Program-made: the position numbers and the translations under genes
In this document: positions 17,094-24,972 of the stretch, piece after piece
How the letters are laid out: each line of letters starts with the position of its first letter
Numbering within the stretch: the first letter of the stretch is position 1
The notes under the pieces: model-generated
Seen by the model: the letters and a program-made list of their open reading frames with translations, nothing else
Database searches by the model: none
Told to the model about the DNA's origin: nothing
Source of the DNA: Brevibacterium sp. p3-SID960
GTDB lineage: Bacteria; Actinomycetota; Actinomycetes; Actinomycetales; Brevibacteriaceae
Assembly: GCF_025144725.1 (NCBI RefSeq)
Contig: NZ_JALXKS010000007.1
Span: 1 to 64,000 of the forward strand
Length of the DNA stretch: 64,000 nt
Direction: 5' to 3'

Positions 17094-17995
17094 GCCCGCT
17101 GTGCTCGCTTCCGGCCGACGATCCACAGGATGACGCCGAGAATCGTCAAGCCCACGCCGAGCAGGCCGCCGAACACGGCGATGAGGATGCCGCCGACGGT
17201 GGAGAAGACCCCACCGGCCGACAGGGGAGGGGCGATGATGACATCGGGCTGGTTGCATGTGATCGAGTAGGTGCCCGCCTCCCGGACCGAGAACCCGTCG
17301 ATCGACTCGTAGGTCCTGCCATCGAAGGAGTAGGACGACGTCTGATTCGTTCCCTTGCTCACCGGAGTGGGCCCTGTGATCGTGCAGCTGGTGAAGCCGG
17401 AGTCCTCCGGCGCGTAGACCTGCCACTCAGACTCCGCCTCGAAGAACTGGCTCGTAGTGCCGTTGACGCGAATCGCCTCATCGGAGAACGCTGACAGGGA
17501 CGAGGCGCCGGCGATCGTCATGATGATGCCGCCGATGATGGTGAGTGCGACGATGCCAGCGCCGACGAATGTCAGGACCTTGCCGATCAGCGGCATCTTC
17601 GACTTCGGCTTCGGGGCACCAGCCCCGGTGGCATACGGATCTAGGCCGCCGTACGGCGCCTGGCCGGGATACTGCGGCGGCTGGCCCTGATCACCCTGCT
17701 GCCCCTGGTGGCCGGGATACTGCGGCGCCTGGCCCGGTTGAGGTGCCTGGCTGCCGTACTGCGGTGCCGACGGCGCTCCGTACCCGGCTCCGCCCGGGCC
17801 CTGCTGGCCAGCTGGACTGTCGCTCGGGTGCATGCTGCTGCTCGCGTGCGAGCCGCCGGGATGCTGCCCACCGGGCTGCGGCGGACCGGCTGAAGGCTGG
17901 GAACCTGGAGGCTGCTGGACACCCGGCGGCTCTTGACCTCCCGGAGGGGGGGCGCCCGCGGGGGGGGCGGGGGGGGGGGGGGCCGCCCGGGCCAC
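17090..17995 (-). CDS. Pro/Gly/Gln-rich membrane protein, function unknown
   Basis: About 301 residues as read. The first approximately 130 residues are Pro/Gln/Gly-rich (QPGQAPQYPGHQGQQGDQGQ style), a low-complexity cytoplasmic leader. Then come a transmembrane helix (about 138-165, LTFVGAGIVALTIIGGIIMTIAG), an extracytoplasmic domain with two Cys, and a C-terminal transmembrane helix ending VGRKRAQRA. The general layout is common in actinobacterial membrane proteins of unknown role. The 5' end is uncertain: the GTG at 17995 precedes C-tracts of 14, 8 and 7 bases, and a slip or sequencing error would change frame. Reading the preceding bases one frame over gives a natural-looking QPPQSPSPRWPGRPPP leader, so the annotated N-terminus may be wrong. 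Confidence 0.65.
   Translation of the reverse strand: MARAAPPPPAPPAGAPPPGGQEPPGVQQPPGSQPSAGPPQPGGQHPGGSHASSSMHPSDSPAGQQGPGGAGYGAPSAPQYGSQAPQPGQAPQYPGHQGQQGDQGQPPQYPGQAPYGGLDPYATGAGAPKPKSKMPLIGKVLTFVGAGIVALTIIGGIIMTIAGASSLSAFSDEAIRVNGTTSQFFEAESEWQVYAPEDSGFTSCTITGPTPVSKGTNQTSSYSFDGRTYESIDGFSVREAGTYSITCNQPDVIIAPPLSAGGVFSTVGGILIAVFGGLLGVGLTILGVILWIVGRKRAQRA
17946..17982. repeat. Homopolymer tracts G7, G8 and G14 (C-tracts in the gene)
   Basis: Plus strand runs of G at 17946-17952 (7), 17960-17967 (8) and 17969-17982 (14) lie in the first 20 codons of the minus-strand gene. Runs this long are exceptional elsewhere in the window. Confidence 0.9.
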
Positions 17996-18037
17996 CGCGG
18001 CGACGGCGACTGTGGAGGCTGGCTGTGCCAGCCGAGT

Positions 18038-19012
18038 TCAGCGCGTGGTGACCTTGCCCGACATCTGCGCGACCGGCTGCAAGAACAGCGGGCGGGCGGC
18101 GATCCAGCCGACGGCCACGACGATCATCGCGATAGCGAACATGATGAAGCCCCACCAGCTCGTGGCGTTGTCACCGGTCCACGAGAACATCATGTTGAGG
18201 TTGTGCCGCATGCCGGTGGTGAAGACGAGCAGCACATGGATGAAGATGAAGGCCACGAAGTAGAACATCACCGGCAGGTGGATGGCACGCGCAACCGGAG
18301 CCGGGTAGGCCTTGGAGATCGGCCAGGTGTTCTGCCAGATCGGCGACATCCGCACACCGGAGATCGCTGCCAGCGGGGCTGCGATGAAGATCGTGACGAA
18401 GTAGGCCATCACCTGCAGGGCGTTGTAGTTGACCCAGGCCATCTCCTGCGGCCAGTCGAACGACAGGTACTGCAGGCCAGCTGAGATCATGTTCGGGAAG
18501 ATGTCCCAGCTCACCGGCACGACGCGCGCCCAGTGGCCGCTGGCGAACAGCAGGATGACGAAGATGAGGCCGTTGAGCAGCCACAGCACATCGAGGCTCA
18601 GGTGCAGCCACAGGTAGATGCTCATCTTCGTGGGTTCGGCTGCGCCCTTCTTCCGCTTCTTCACAGTCCGCGTCCAGTAGGCCTCCGGCTTCTGCTGTAC
18701 GCGCACGAGCCAGCCGGAGCGGATGATGAGGACCATGAGGAAGATGTTGAAGAAGTGCTGCCACTGCGCCCACCACGGGAAGCCCTCCGGGGTGCCGGCA
18801 GGCAGCTCTGAGTGGCCGGGGTACGCGGCGAGGAACTCCTGGCCGCTGGCCGAGCCCAGGAACATGCGCGAGAGCACGCCGGCGATCGCCAGCACAACGA
18901 GTGCGATCGGGACGATCCAGACGAGCTTGAAGAACGGCGATTCGCGGAACGGGGTGCCGCCGCCCTTCTTCTTTTTCTTCTTGCGCTTCTTCTTGCTGTC
19001 CGCTGCTGCCAT
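18038..19012 (-). CDS. Cytochrome b/b6-domain membrane protein
   Basis: 324 residues. The N-terminus is a striking Lys cluster (SKKKRKKKKKKGGG). At least five transmembrane helices follow (VWIVPIALVVLAIAGVL; FNIFLMVLIIRSGW; LDVLWLLNGLIFVILLF; a helix near 215-235; FYFVAFIFIHVLLVFTTG; a final helix near 290). His residues spaced in helices (WQHFFN, WLHLSL, RAIHLPVMF, FIHVLLVFTTGMRHN) are candidate haem ligands, as in the cytochrome b561/thiosulfate-reductase b-subunit group. No molybdoenzyme partner lies beside it. ATG 19012 has an upstream GGAGG on the minus strand. Confidence 0.7.
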   Translation of the reverse strand: MAAADSKKKRKKKKKKGGGTPFRESPFFKLVWIVPIALVVLAIAGVLSRMFLGSASGQEFLAAYPGHSELPAGTPEGFPWWAQWQHFFNIFLMVLIIRSGWLVRVQQKPEAYWTRTVKKRKKGAAEPTKMSIYLWLHLSLDVLWLLNGLIFVILLFASGHWARVVPVSWDIFPNMISAGLQYLSFDWPQEMAWVNYNALQVMAYFVTIFIAAPLAAISGVRMSPIWQNTWPISKAYPAPVARAIHLPVMFYFVAFIFIHVLLVFTTGMRHNLNMMFSWTGDNATSWWGFIMFAIAMIVVAVGWIAARPLFLQPVAQMSGKVTTR

Positions 19013-19224
19013 GAGGGTCTCCTCCGCCGAAGTTCCACAGCCTGATGGTCATTGACTCTGACACCTGACTTTAACGCCTGTCATCGCCCGGCGGAGCATC
19101 GGGTCCCGTTCCCGAGGTGGAATCGACGGCTGGCAGCGACGCGTCACGACCGATGACAGCGCCGGGAGCCGCTGCTAGGGCATGTCTCCTTTATGTGGGG
19201 CTCTTGGGCTGACACGCTGGGTCG

Positions 19225-19636
19225 GTGACTACACAGCAACGACATCAAGTCTTCACCGAAGAGCAGTGGGCGCGAATCGAACCGCTACTGCCCTCGAACA
19301 CTGGTAAGAGAGCCCGACCGTTTGAGAACAACCGGCGGATCGTCGAAGGAATCGTCTACCGCTACCGTGCTGGCATCGCCTGGCGTGACCTGCCCCGTGA
19401 GCACTTCGGGCGCTGGCAGACAGTGTGGAAGCGCCGCCGCCGCTACGCCGCCGAAGGCACATGGGACCGAGTGCTGGCCCATGCGCTCTCTGACGCCGAT
19501 GCTGCCGGTGACATCGATTGGAATGTCTCCATCGATGGCACCATCAACCGTGCTCACCAGCACGCGACGAACACGTTGCGTCCTGACCAGGACACAGGGG
19601 GCTACGTCGAATTACAAGAATCTGCCCGATCAGGAG
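19225..19636 (+). pseudogene. Truncated IS5-family transposase, N-terminal part (orfA)
   Basis: Encodes the typical N-terminal domain: TEEQWARIEPLLPSNTGKRARPFENNRRIVEGIVYRYRAG, then WRDLPREHFGRWQTVWKR, then SIDGTINRAHQHA. In IS5/IS427-type elements orfB continues in another frame through GATSNYKNLPDQE; here the element breaks off just after that point, and 17 further codons run into unrelated DNA. Not functional alone. Confidence 0.85.
19565..19636 (+). repeat. 72-bp segment repeated inverted at 21763-21834
   Basis: The final 72 bases of the left IS half are present in reverse complement, with about two mismatches, at 21763-21834 in the right half. It is the only part of the element present in both pieces. 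Confidence 0.85.
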
Positions 19637-19641
19637 CACTC

Positions 19642-20271
19642 TCATTGCAAAAACAGATCCACGACCACGAGTGCTGCCAGTGCTGAATAGACTCCGGCCG
19701 AAATGTAGTGGAGGAGTCTCCCACCCCTCGCGCTGTCCGCAAACCGTGATTGAAAAGAACCAGCGAACAGCCCGACCGTGCCGTAGAGAACGAATTCGAT
19801 GAGAATATCGATCACGCTTAGCAGTGCTAACTGCAGAGTCGGGCTCGACGCTTCTCCGATGAACTGTGGTAACAGGGCGAGGAAGAAGAAAAGCAGTTTC
19901 GGGTTCGTGAGACTGACCAACAGACCCTGAAGGTACCAACGACCAGCAACCAAAGAGCGCTGATTGCCTGCCGCGGTTCGCGCAGAGCGGATTGCTCCGG
20001 TAGCCAGCCAGAGAAGATAGCCCGCACCGAATATTTTGATCACCGTGAGAGCGAGGGGACTCGAGGCGACTATGATGCCCAATCCCGCTATGACGATGAG
20101 CGCGTAGATTCCCATTCCCGAACAGATGCCCGCGATGGCAGAGAGCGCTGCTCGTCGACCGTTTCCGAGACCAACTGCGACCATGTAGGCCAGGTCTGGT
20201 CCTGGAGCGATGAGGATGAGTATGACGGCAAGAACGAATCCTGGCACTACCGAGAGATCAATCGTCGTCAT
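19642..20271 (-). CDS. LysE/RhtB-family exporter
   Basis: 209-residue inner-membrane exporter. It starts VVPGFVLAVILILIAPGPDLAYMVAVGLGNGRRAAL, the hallmark N-terminus of LysE/RhtB proteins (PGP motif), and has six hydrophobic segments. The family exports amino acids (Lys, Arg, Thr, homoserine, Leu) or related compounds. Stop only 6 bases from the left IS fragment, so it appears just complete. Base composition is clearly lower in GC than the chromosomal genes around it. Downstream in the same transcript as the CGNR regulator (5-base gap). Start taken at ATG 20271; GTG 20280 is a coupled alternative. Confidence 0.85.
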   Translation of the reverse strand: MTTIDLSVVPGFVLAVILILIAPGPDLAYMVAVGLGNGRRAALSAIAGICSGMGIYALIVIAGLGIIVASSPLALTVIKIFGAGYLLWLATGAIRSARTAAGNQRSLVAGRWYLQGLLVSLTNPKLLFFFLALLPQFIGEASSPTLQLALLSVIDILIEFVLYGTVGLFAGSFQSRFADSARGGRLLHYISAGVYSALAALVVVDLFLQ

Positions 20272-20276
20272 CACGC

Positions 20277-20849
20277 TCACCGCCGGGCCATTCCCGTGGC
20301 ATTCATCCTGCGATGACGGTGACGGTCGACGCGGGCTCGATTGCCGCAGCCAGGACTGCACCACACTTGGTTCGGCCGGGCACGATGAAAAAACTGACCG
20401 CACGATGGCGCTGAGCACACGGCGATGTTGGCGAGATCCTCTCGCGCGAGGAGATCGACCACAGCAGCAGCAAGAAGCCCGGCAAGCGCGTCGAACCCGC
20501 CCTCCGACGCACTCTGTAAACGAGAGGTTCCAGTTGCCGACCCAAGCAACCGGAGTGTGCCGCTGATTTCGATTGTCTCGTTGATGGTGGCAACGTCAGC
20601 CTGCGGCAACGTTCTGTCGTCGCAAGCGGCGCGCAAGAGCCGAAGGGCGCAATCGCGGAGGTTACGCAGGTCCCGGAGGCTTTCAGATGTCAGGTCAACG
20701 GTGGGCAAGTCAGCAGGTTCCGCTTCGTGCCAGTCGTGAAATTCTTCGATGGAGCCAATGAGCTCGATAGTGCGGTTATCGACTACCTTGATCGTGTTGG
20801 CGAAATCGACGGCGAGATGGTCGCCCAGCCATGCCCAGGTCGTCTTCAT
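20277..20849 (-). CDS. CGNR zinc-finger regulator with ABATE domain
   Basis: 190 residues. The C-terminal Cys cluster CSAPSCGQFFHRARPNQVWC..GCGNRARVDRHR is the CGNR zinc finger, and the N-terminal two thirds (GDHLAVDFANTI near the start) match the ABATE stress-sensing domain that usually precedes it. Such proteins act as transcription regulators, often of an adjacent gene; the LysE exporter immediately downstream is the obvious target. Lower GC than the flanks, suggesting joint transfer. A TTG at 20885 is an in-frame alternative start, but it lies inside a -35-like TTGACA and ATG 20849 begins the conserved region. Confidence 0.8.
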   Translation of the reverse strand: MKTTWAWLGDHLAVDFANTIKVVDNRTIELIGSIEEFHDWHEAEPADLPTVDLTSESLRDLRNLRDCALRLLRAACDDRTLPQADVATINETIEISGTLRLLGSATGTSRLQSASEGGFDALAGLLAAAVVDLLAREDLANIAVCSAPSCGQFFHRARPNQVWCSPGCGNRARVDRHRHRRMNATGMARR

Positions 20850-21106
20850 ACCCAAAGACTGAAGGGTAATGCTATAGGTTGTCAAAAACCATTACATGAA
20901 GCTGTCGCGCCCTCGCCTTCACAGTGGGTACGGCTTGTTTCCGATGCGGTCAGACGCGCCGCTCAATGCCGAATGGATCTGGAAGGCTTGTTGTAACAGG
21001 CGTGGCCGGATGATCGGAAATTTGTATGCCTTCGCGCAAGCACTACTTTCACTTCTTTCGCATATAGAACAGCGCTCGAGCGGGCTGGAGCGCTCATGCT
21101 GGTGAG

Positions 21107-21250
21107 ATGTTGGACAATTTCATCGACGAGATCGTTGTGATCAAGGAATGTGTGCTACGAGTTCGCCGTGCAGGTGAGGGCCCCGTAGTTTTGCTGCTCC
21201 GTGGGCATCCACGTACGGGATCGACCTGGCATCGAGTCGCGCCCGAACCA
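21107..21250 (+). pseudogene. 5' remnant of an alpha/beta hydrolase, cut by the IS
   Basis: 48 codons from ATG 21107 read like the start of a haloacetate-dehalogenase-type hydrolase: LRVRRAGEGPVVLLLRGHPRT then WHRVAP. The usual HGHPRT has become RGHPRT. The frame then enters the IS terminus at 21251. The catalytic Ser, Asp and His regions are missing, and I do not find them beyond the IS piece. Confidence 0.65.
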
Positions 21251-21834
21251 GGGCATGTCTCCTTTATCGCCAGAGCCATGTCAGAATCGCGCTGATCACG
21301 ACGGCCGCTCGATAGGTGATCGCGAGCTTGTCGTATCTCGTCGCCAACCCTCGCCATTGCTTGACGTAGGCAAACGAACACTCCACCACGTTGCGGTTCC
21401 GATAGGCTCCGGCATCGAATGCCGGGGGCCGTCCACCTTTGCTACCGCGCTTCTTCCAAGTCGCGATCTGATCCTTCTTCTCCGGGATCCGCCCGAATGC
21501 CACGCAAACGCAGATAGTCGCGGTTGCCTCTGGACCCATAAGCACGATCAGCCAGAACCGCGTCTGGGCGTGTGCGAGCACGACCACCACTAGCCCGCGG
21601 AACTCGAATATCGGCCAGCACCTGCGGCAGAATCACTCCGTCATGGCGCTGCCCGCCAGTGATCACCACAGCCAGGGGGCGGCCGCGGCCGTCGACGGCG
21701 TGGTGGATCTTCGTCGTCAGCCCACCACGTGAGCGACCAATGCCATGCCCAGCTGGTTCACACTCCTGATCGGGCAGATTCTTGTAATTCGACGTAGCCC
21801 CCTGTGTCCTGGTCAGGGCGCGACGTGTTCGTCG
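21251..21834 (-). mobile_element. Right half of the IS5-family element, inverted
   Basis: Starts at the terminal GGGCATGTCTCCTTTAT (21251-21267) and contains the transposase C-terminal half on the minus strand. It extends through the 72-bp segment shared with the left half. Together the two pieces account for about one complete element of roughly 0.97 kb. Confidence 0.8.
21264..21834 (-). pseudogene. Truncated and frameshifted IS5-family transposase, C-terminal part (orfB)
   Basis: Minus-strand reading gives SNYKNLPDQE, GRSRGGLTTKIHHAVDGRGRP, VITGGQRHDG and VLADRAYGSRGNRDYLR, then shifts frame near 21480 and continues IPEKKDQIATWKKRG, GGRPPAFDAGAYRNRNVVE, and the final helix ending AILTWLWR. 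These are IS5-family DDE landmarks. The internal frameshift plus the missing 5' part mean it is dead. Confidence 0.8.
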
Positions 21835-22279
21835 AAAGTGGCTGCGTCTGCGATTCGGACGATGAGCGCAAGACGCTGCACGGTCTGCGACTCCACGCTG
21901 CTTGATTACCTCGTGCAGAACTGCAGTCACAGTTACCACGATGCCGGGGGCAAGCGCCGCGGCTGCCGCGTTATCACCGGTCACTGCTGCGTCGCCATGG
22001 CCGGGGATACGGCGATCTCGTGACCGGACCGGGATCCGCACCCGGCCCGGCCCTCACGCCGCTGGGGCCGCGGATTTTGCGCCCGGTGCTGGTCGGCGTG
22101 CGCACCGTGCCCGAGGCGGTGGCCGGCGAACGCTGGCTGCGTCTGGGTCTGACCGGCGTCGCGGTGGTGGCAGCGGTTGCGGCGGCCGCGGCGATCAGTA
22201 TGAGTATCGCCGATCCGCTAGGGGCGAATTTCGCGGTGCCAATCATCTGGCTGTCGGCTTCGCTGGTGAGGAGGCGCGG
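21835..22279. other. Remnant DNA between the IS half and the LysR gene
   Basis: No intact gene. On the plus strand an open frame from GTG 22020 has strongly GC-biased third positions and a hydrophobic segment (about residues 47-62, then DPLGANFAVPIIWLSA), so its first approximately 85 codons may be the 5' end of a membrane protein cut off at the LysR gene. On the minus strand near 21840-21914 a short frame (ESQTVQRLALIVRIADAA) could be the start of another lost gene. Neither can be named. Confidence 0.4.
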
Positions 22280-23266
22280 TCAGTCGTCCCGGCGGGCCGC
22301 CGATTTCTCCAGTGCCGCCATGCCCGGCATCTGCGAGCCGTATTCCGCGCGGAAGGTCGCACTGACCTCGTGGGCGGTGCAGCCGAACATCTCGATGGCG
22401 GGATTGTCGTTGCCGCAGTCGGAGACCAACACCGTTGGAGCGGGCACGTCGAGGTCGACGCAGCGTTTGAAGCGAACCCCGGGCACCGATTCGAGTGCTG
22501 AGAGGTCGGTGACGAAACCACAGCCGTAACCGCCGCCGATGAGCGCAAGCTGGCCGCCGATGGAATCGCATTCGATGATGTCGCACGGGTCGAAGCCGCC
22601 TCGGTCGCGACATGCGGTGACCACCGCGTCGAAGTAACGCGTGCCGCGCTCACGGGAGAACATGACCAGGGTGCTTTGGGCCAGGTCGGAGAGCGCGATC
22701 TCCTCGGCTTCAGCGACAGGATGGGAGTCGGGCATTGCAACGATGAGCTGCTCATCGAGCAGACCTTGGATGCGGAACGGCGAACCTTCATCGTCGCGTG
22801 CGGTGCCGTGCCGCAGTCGGGTCAGCGCCAGGTCGACGCTCTTGGCCTCCAGGGCAGCGTAGAGCGTCGGTGAGTCCCCTTCGAAGACAGATACGTCAAT
22901 GGTCGGGTAGGCGCTGCGGAACTGCTGCAGGATAAGCGGCAGCAGCCGGCTGCCCGAAACTGGGCCCACGCCGAGGGCGAGCGTTCCGACCTCCTCATCG
23001 CCGGCGCGCGCCACGCGCCGCACAAGCTGACGGCTGCGCCGCAGCAAAGAGGATGCTTCGCCACTGAGCTCGCGGCCGGCAGGCGTCAGCGACACCCCTC
23101 GCGCATGCCGTGTGATGAGCGGCGCCCCGAGCGCCCGTTCGAGCAGTCTCAGCTGAAGACTCAGCGCAGGCTGCGAGATGTGCAGACGGCGAGCAGCATT
23201 GGTGACATTCAGCTCCTCTGCGACCACAGCGAAGTACTCCAGCCGCTTGAGCGTCACATCAACCAT
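22280..23266 (-). CDS. LysR-family regulator
   Basis: 328 residues. N-terminal HTH: LEYFAVVAEELNVTNAARRLHISQPALSLQLRLLERALGAPL, followed by a linker helix and a LysR substrate domain with the GPVSGSRLLPLILQQFRSAYPTIDVSVFEGDS pattern. Divergent from the symporter/DadA operon with 105 bases between, the classic arrangement for an autoregulated LysR activator of that operon. Its inducer is presumably the transported amino compound. Confidence 0.9.
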   Translation of the reverse strand: MVDVTLKRLEYFAVVAEELNVTNAARRLHISQPALSLQLRLLERALGAPLITRHARGVSLTPAGRELSGEASSLLRRSRQLVRRVARAGDEEVGTLALGVGPVSGSRLLPLILQQFRSAYPTIDVSVFEGDSPTLYAALEAKSVDLALTRLRHGTARDDEGSPFRIQGLLDEQLIVAMPDSHPVAEAEEIALSDLAQSTLVMFSRERGTRYFDAVVTACRDRGGFDPCDIIECDSIGGQLALIGGGYGCGFVTDLSALESVPGVRFKRCVDLDVPAPTVLVSDCGNDNPAIEMFGCTAHEVSATFRAEYGSQMPGMAALEKSAARRDD

Positions 23267-23317
23267 AAGTTTCAGCTCTTCCTCAGATCAGAAAAGAGTA
23301 TTGGACTTATGGTACCG

Positions 23318-23340
23318 GTCGTTCGACAGTAGCGAACGAC
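23318..23340. promoter_or_regulatory. Perfect inverted repeat in the LysR-symporter gap
   Basis: GTCGTTCG (23318-23325), 7 bases, CGAACGAC (23333-23340). A perfect 8-bp dyad in the middle of the divergent control region, a plausible LysR recognition site. Confidence 0.5.
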
Positions 23341-23371
23341 TTTCCACTCCCGCCTCAAAGGAGATACGCGG

Positions 23372-24790
23372 ATGCAGCTGTCGACCATCGACCTGATATT
23401 GGTCGGCGTCTACTTTCTGGTGATGCTGTTCATCGGATTCCAAACAGCGCGCCGAATCAGCACACCTGACGATTTCGCTGTGGCTGGACGCCGCCTCACC
23501 TGGCCCGTCGTGTTCGCGACGATGGCCGCGACCTTCTTGGGCGGCGGCGCCACGATGGGCCGAGCCGGCCAGTCCTATGAGATCGGCTACGCGTTCATGT
23601 TCGCCGCCATCGCCTTCCCGTTCCAGACAATGCTCGTCGGCTGGTTCATCGCGCCCCGGCTCAATGCCTACCGGAAGTCGGAGACCATCGGCGACATCTT
23701 CGAACTCCACTCAGGCCGGCTGGCCCGCCTCCTCGTCGGCATCCTCGGCCTGGGTGTCTCCATCGGCATCCTCGGTGCACAGGCGCTCGCACTGGGTACG
23801 ATCTTCAAGGTCGTCTTCGGCATGGACCCCACGCTGGGCATCATCATCGGCATGGTGGTAGTGCTGCTCTACTCCACCGCCGGCGGAATGTGGGCAGACG
23901 TGCAGACAGATGTCATCCAATTCATCATGCTCGGCATATTCCTGCCGGTCGCGCTCCTCATCGGGGTCTTCACAGCCGGCGGGCCTTCTGACTTCGTCGC
24001 ACGCATCCCAGACACGCATCTGGAGCTCTTCAGCGCCTTCGGGTTCTGGGAATTCCTCGCGATATTCGTCGCCTTCGCGCTCGGCGAGGCTCTCATCCCG
24101 CCCTACGTTCAGCGCGCATTCGGCGCCACCGACCCGAAGACAGCACGCAAAGGCTACGCATTCGCCGGCGCCTTCGGTCTCATCTTCTACTTCGTCAGCG
24201 CCAGCCTCGGTGTCCTCGCGTTCGTCATGTACCCGAACATCGCCGCCGACGACGCGATCCCGGCTGTGGTCACCGAGCTGCTTCCCGTCGGTGCTGCCGG
24301 CCTCGTGGCCGCCTCTCTCGTCGCCGTCATCATGTCCACCGCCGATTCTCTACTCAACTCCGCGGCAGTGGTCTTCTCCAAGGACATCGTCAAAGGCTTC
24401 CTGGTGCCCAATATCAAGCCCCGTCAGCTGCTCTGGACCGAGCGGGCGAGCAATTTCGGCATCGGCCTCGGCGCGCTGCTCTTCGCACTCAACGCCGAAT
24501 CGAGCGTCGATGCTCTGCTGCTCACCTACGGCTTCTGGGCCCCGACGGTGGTGGTGCCGCTCGTGGCCGTCGTCGTGACCAAACAGCGCGCTCCCGTCGC
24601 TGTCGTCGCAGCGATGATCGCCGGTGCTGTATCCAGCGCGATCTGGACCTTCGGCCTCGGCACCCCAGCAGACATCAACGCAGTGATCATCGGGCTTCCG
24701 ATCAACATCATCGTCCTCATCGCGACATACGCGCTTGTCGACGCCCCCAGGAACAGGAGAACAGGGACCGAAAAGGTGGTGGCAGCATGA
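23372..24790 (+). CDS. Sodium:solute symporter (SSS family)
   Basis: 472-residue permease with about 13 transmembrane helices. SSS landmarks: DDFAVAGRRLTWPVVFATMAATFLGGGATMG near the start, YSTAGGMWADVQTDVIQ in the middle, and SLVAVIMSTADSLLNSAAVVFSKD in the region contributing sodium ligands. Such carriers import proline, pantothenate, sugars or amino compounds. The operon partner (a DadA-type oxidase) suggests an amino or N-methyl amino acid. ATG 23372 is preceded by AAAGGAGA. The gene ends in ATGA overlapping the next ORF. Confidence 0.92.
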   Translation: MQLSTIDLILVGVYFLVMLFIGFQTARRISTPDDFAVAGRRLTWPVVFATMAATFLGGGATMGRAGQSYEIGYAFMFAAIAFPFQTMLVGWFIAPRLNAYRKSETIGDIFELHSGRLARLLVGILGLGVSIGILGAQALALGTIFKVVFGMDPTLGIIIGMVVVLLYSTAGGMWADVQTDVIQFIMLGIFLPVALLIGVFTAGGPSDFVARIPDTHLELFSAFGFWEFLAIFVAFALGEALIPPYVQRAFGATDPKTARKGYAFAGAFGLIFYFVSASLGVLAFVMYPNIAADDAIPAVVTELLPVGAAGLVAASLVAVIMSTADSLLNSAAVVFSKDIVKGFLVPNIKPRQLLWTERASNFGIGLGALLFALNAESSVDALLLTYGFWAPTVVVPLVAVVVTKQRAPVAVVAAMIAGAVSSAIWTFGLGTPADINAVIIGLPINIIVLIATYALVDAPRNRRTGTEKVVAA

Positions 24791-24972
24791 GCCTCCTCGT
24801 TGCAGCTTTCTACGTTGTACCAGCATTCATCATCCTCTGGGTCGCCTTCGTCGGATGGTTCGGGCTGAAGTTCTGCTGGGACACCCTCATCGCGACTTCT
24901 CCGCAGGAGTTCGCAGAGGAGTCAACGGCGTCCGATGCGGCCGGCACGCACTCACATGGAGGCGATCGATGA
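24787..24972 (+). CDS. 61-residue membrane protein, likely symporter accessory subunit
   Basis: One transmembrane helix (about residues 3-27, LVAAFYVVPAFIILWVAFVGWFG), then a polar tail rich in Glu, Ser and His. The start overlaps the symporter stop and its own stop overlaps the oxidoreductase start (ATGA at both ends), so translation is coupled throughout. Small single-helix proteins encoded beside SSS or similar symporters are known as structural partners, but I recognise no named family. Confidence 0.7.
   Translation: MSLLVAAFYVVPAFIILWVAFVGWFGLKFCWDTLIATSPQEFAEESTASDAAGTHSHGGDR

Larger units (their letters stand above)
19178..19636 (+). mobile_element. Left half of an IS5-family element
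   Basis: Begins with the terminal sequence GGGCATGTCTCCTTTAT (19178-19194), followed by the orfA transposase reading frame, and stops abruptly at 19636. The same 17-bp terminus, in inverted orientation, begins the other half at 21251. No right end is attached to this piece. Confidence 0.85.

Noticed and set aside
22280..22529. Continuation of the plus-strand remnant ORF from 22020 into the LysR gene
   Set aside because: Past 22279 it is antisense to LysR and loses membrane-protein character.
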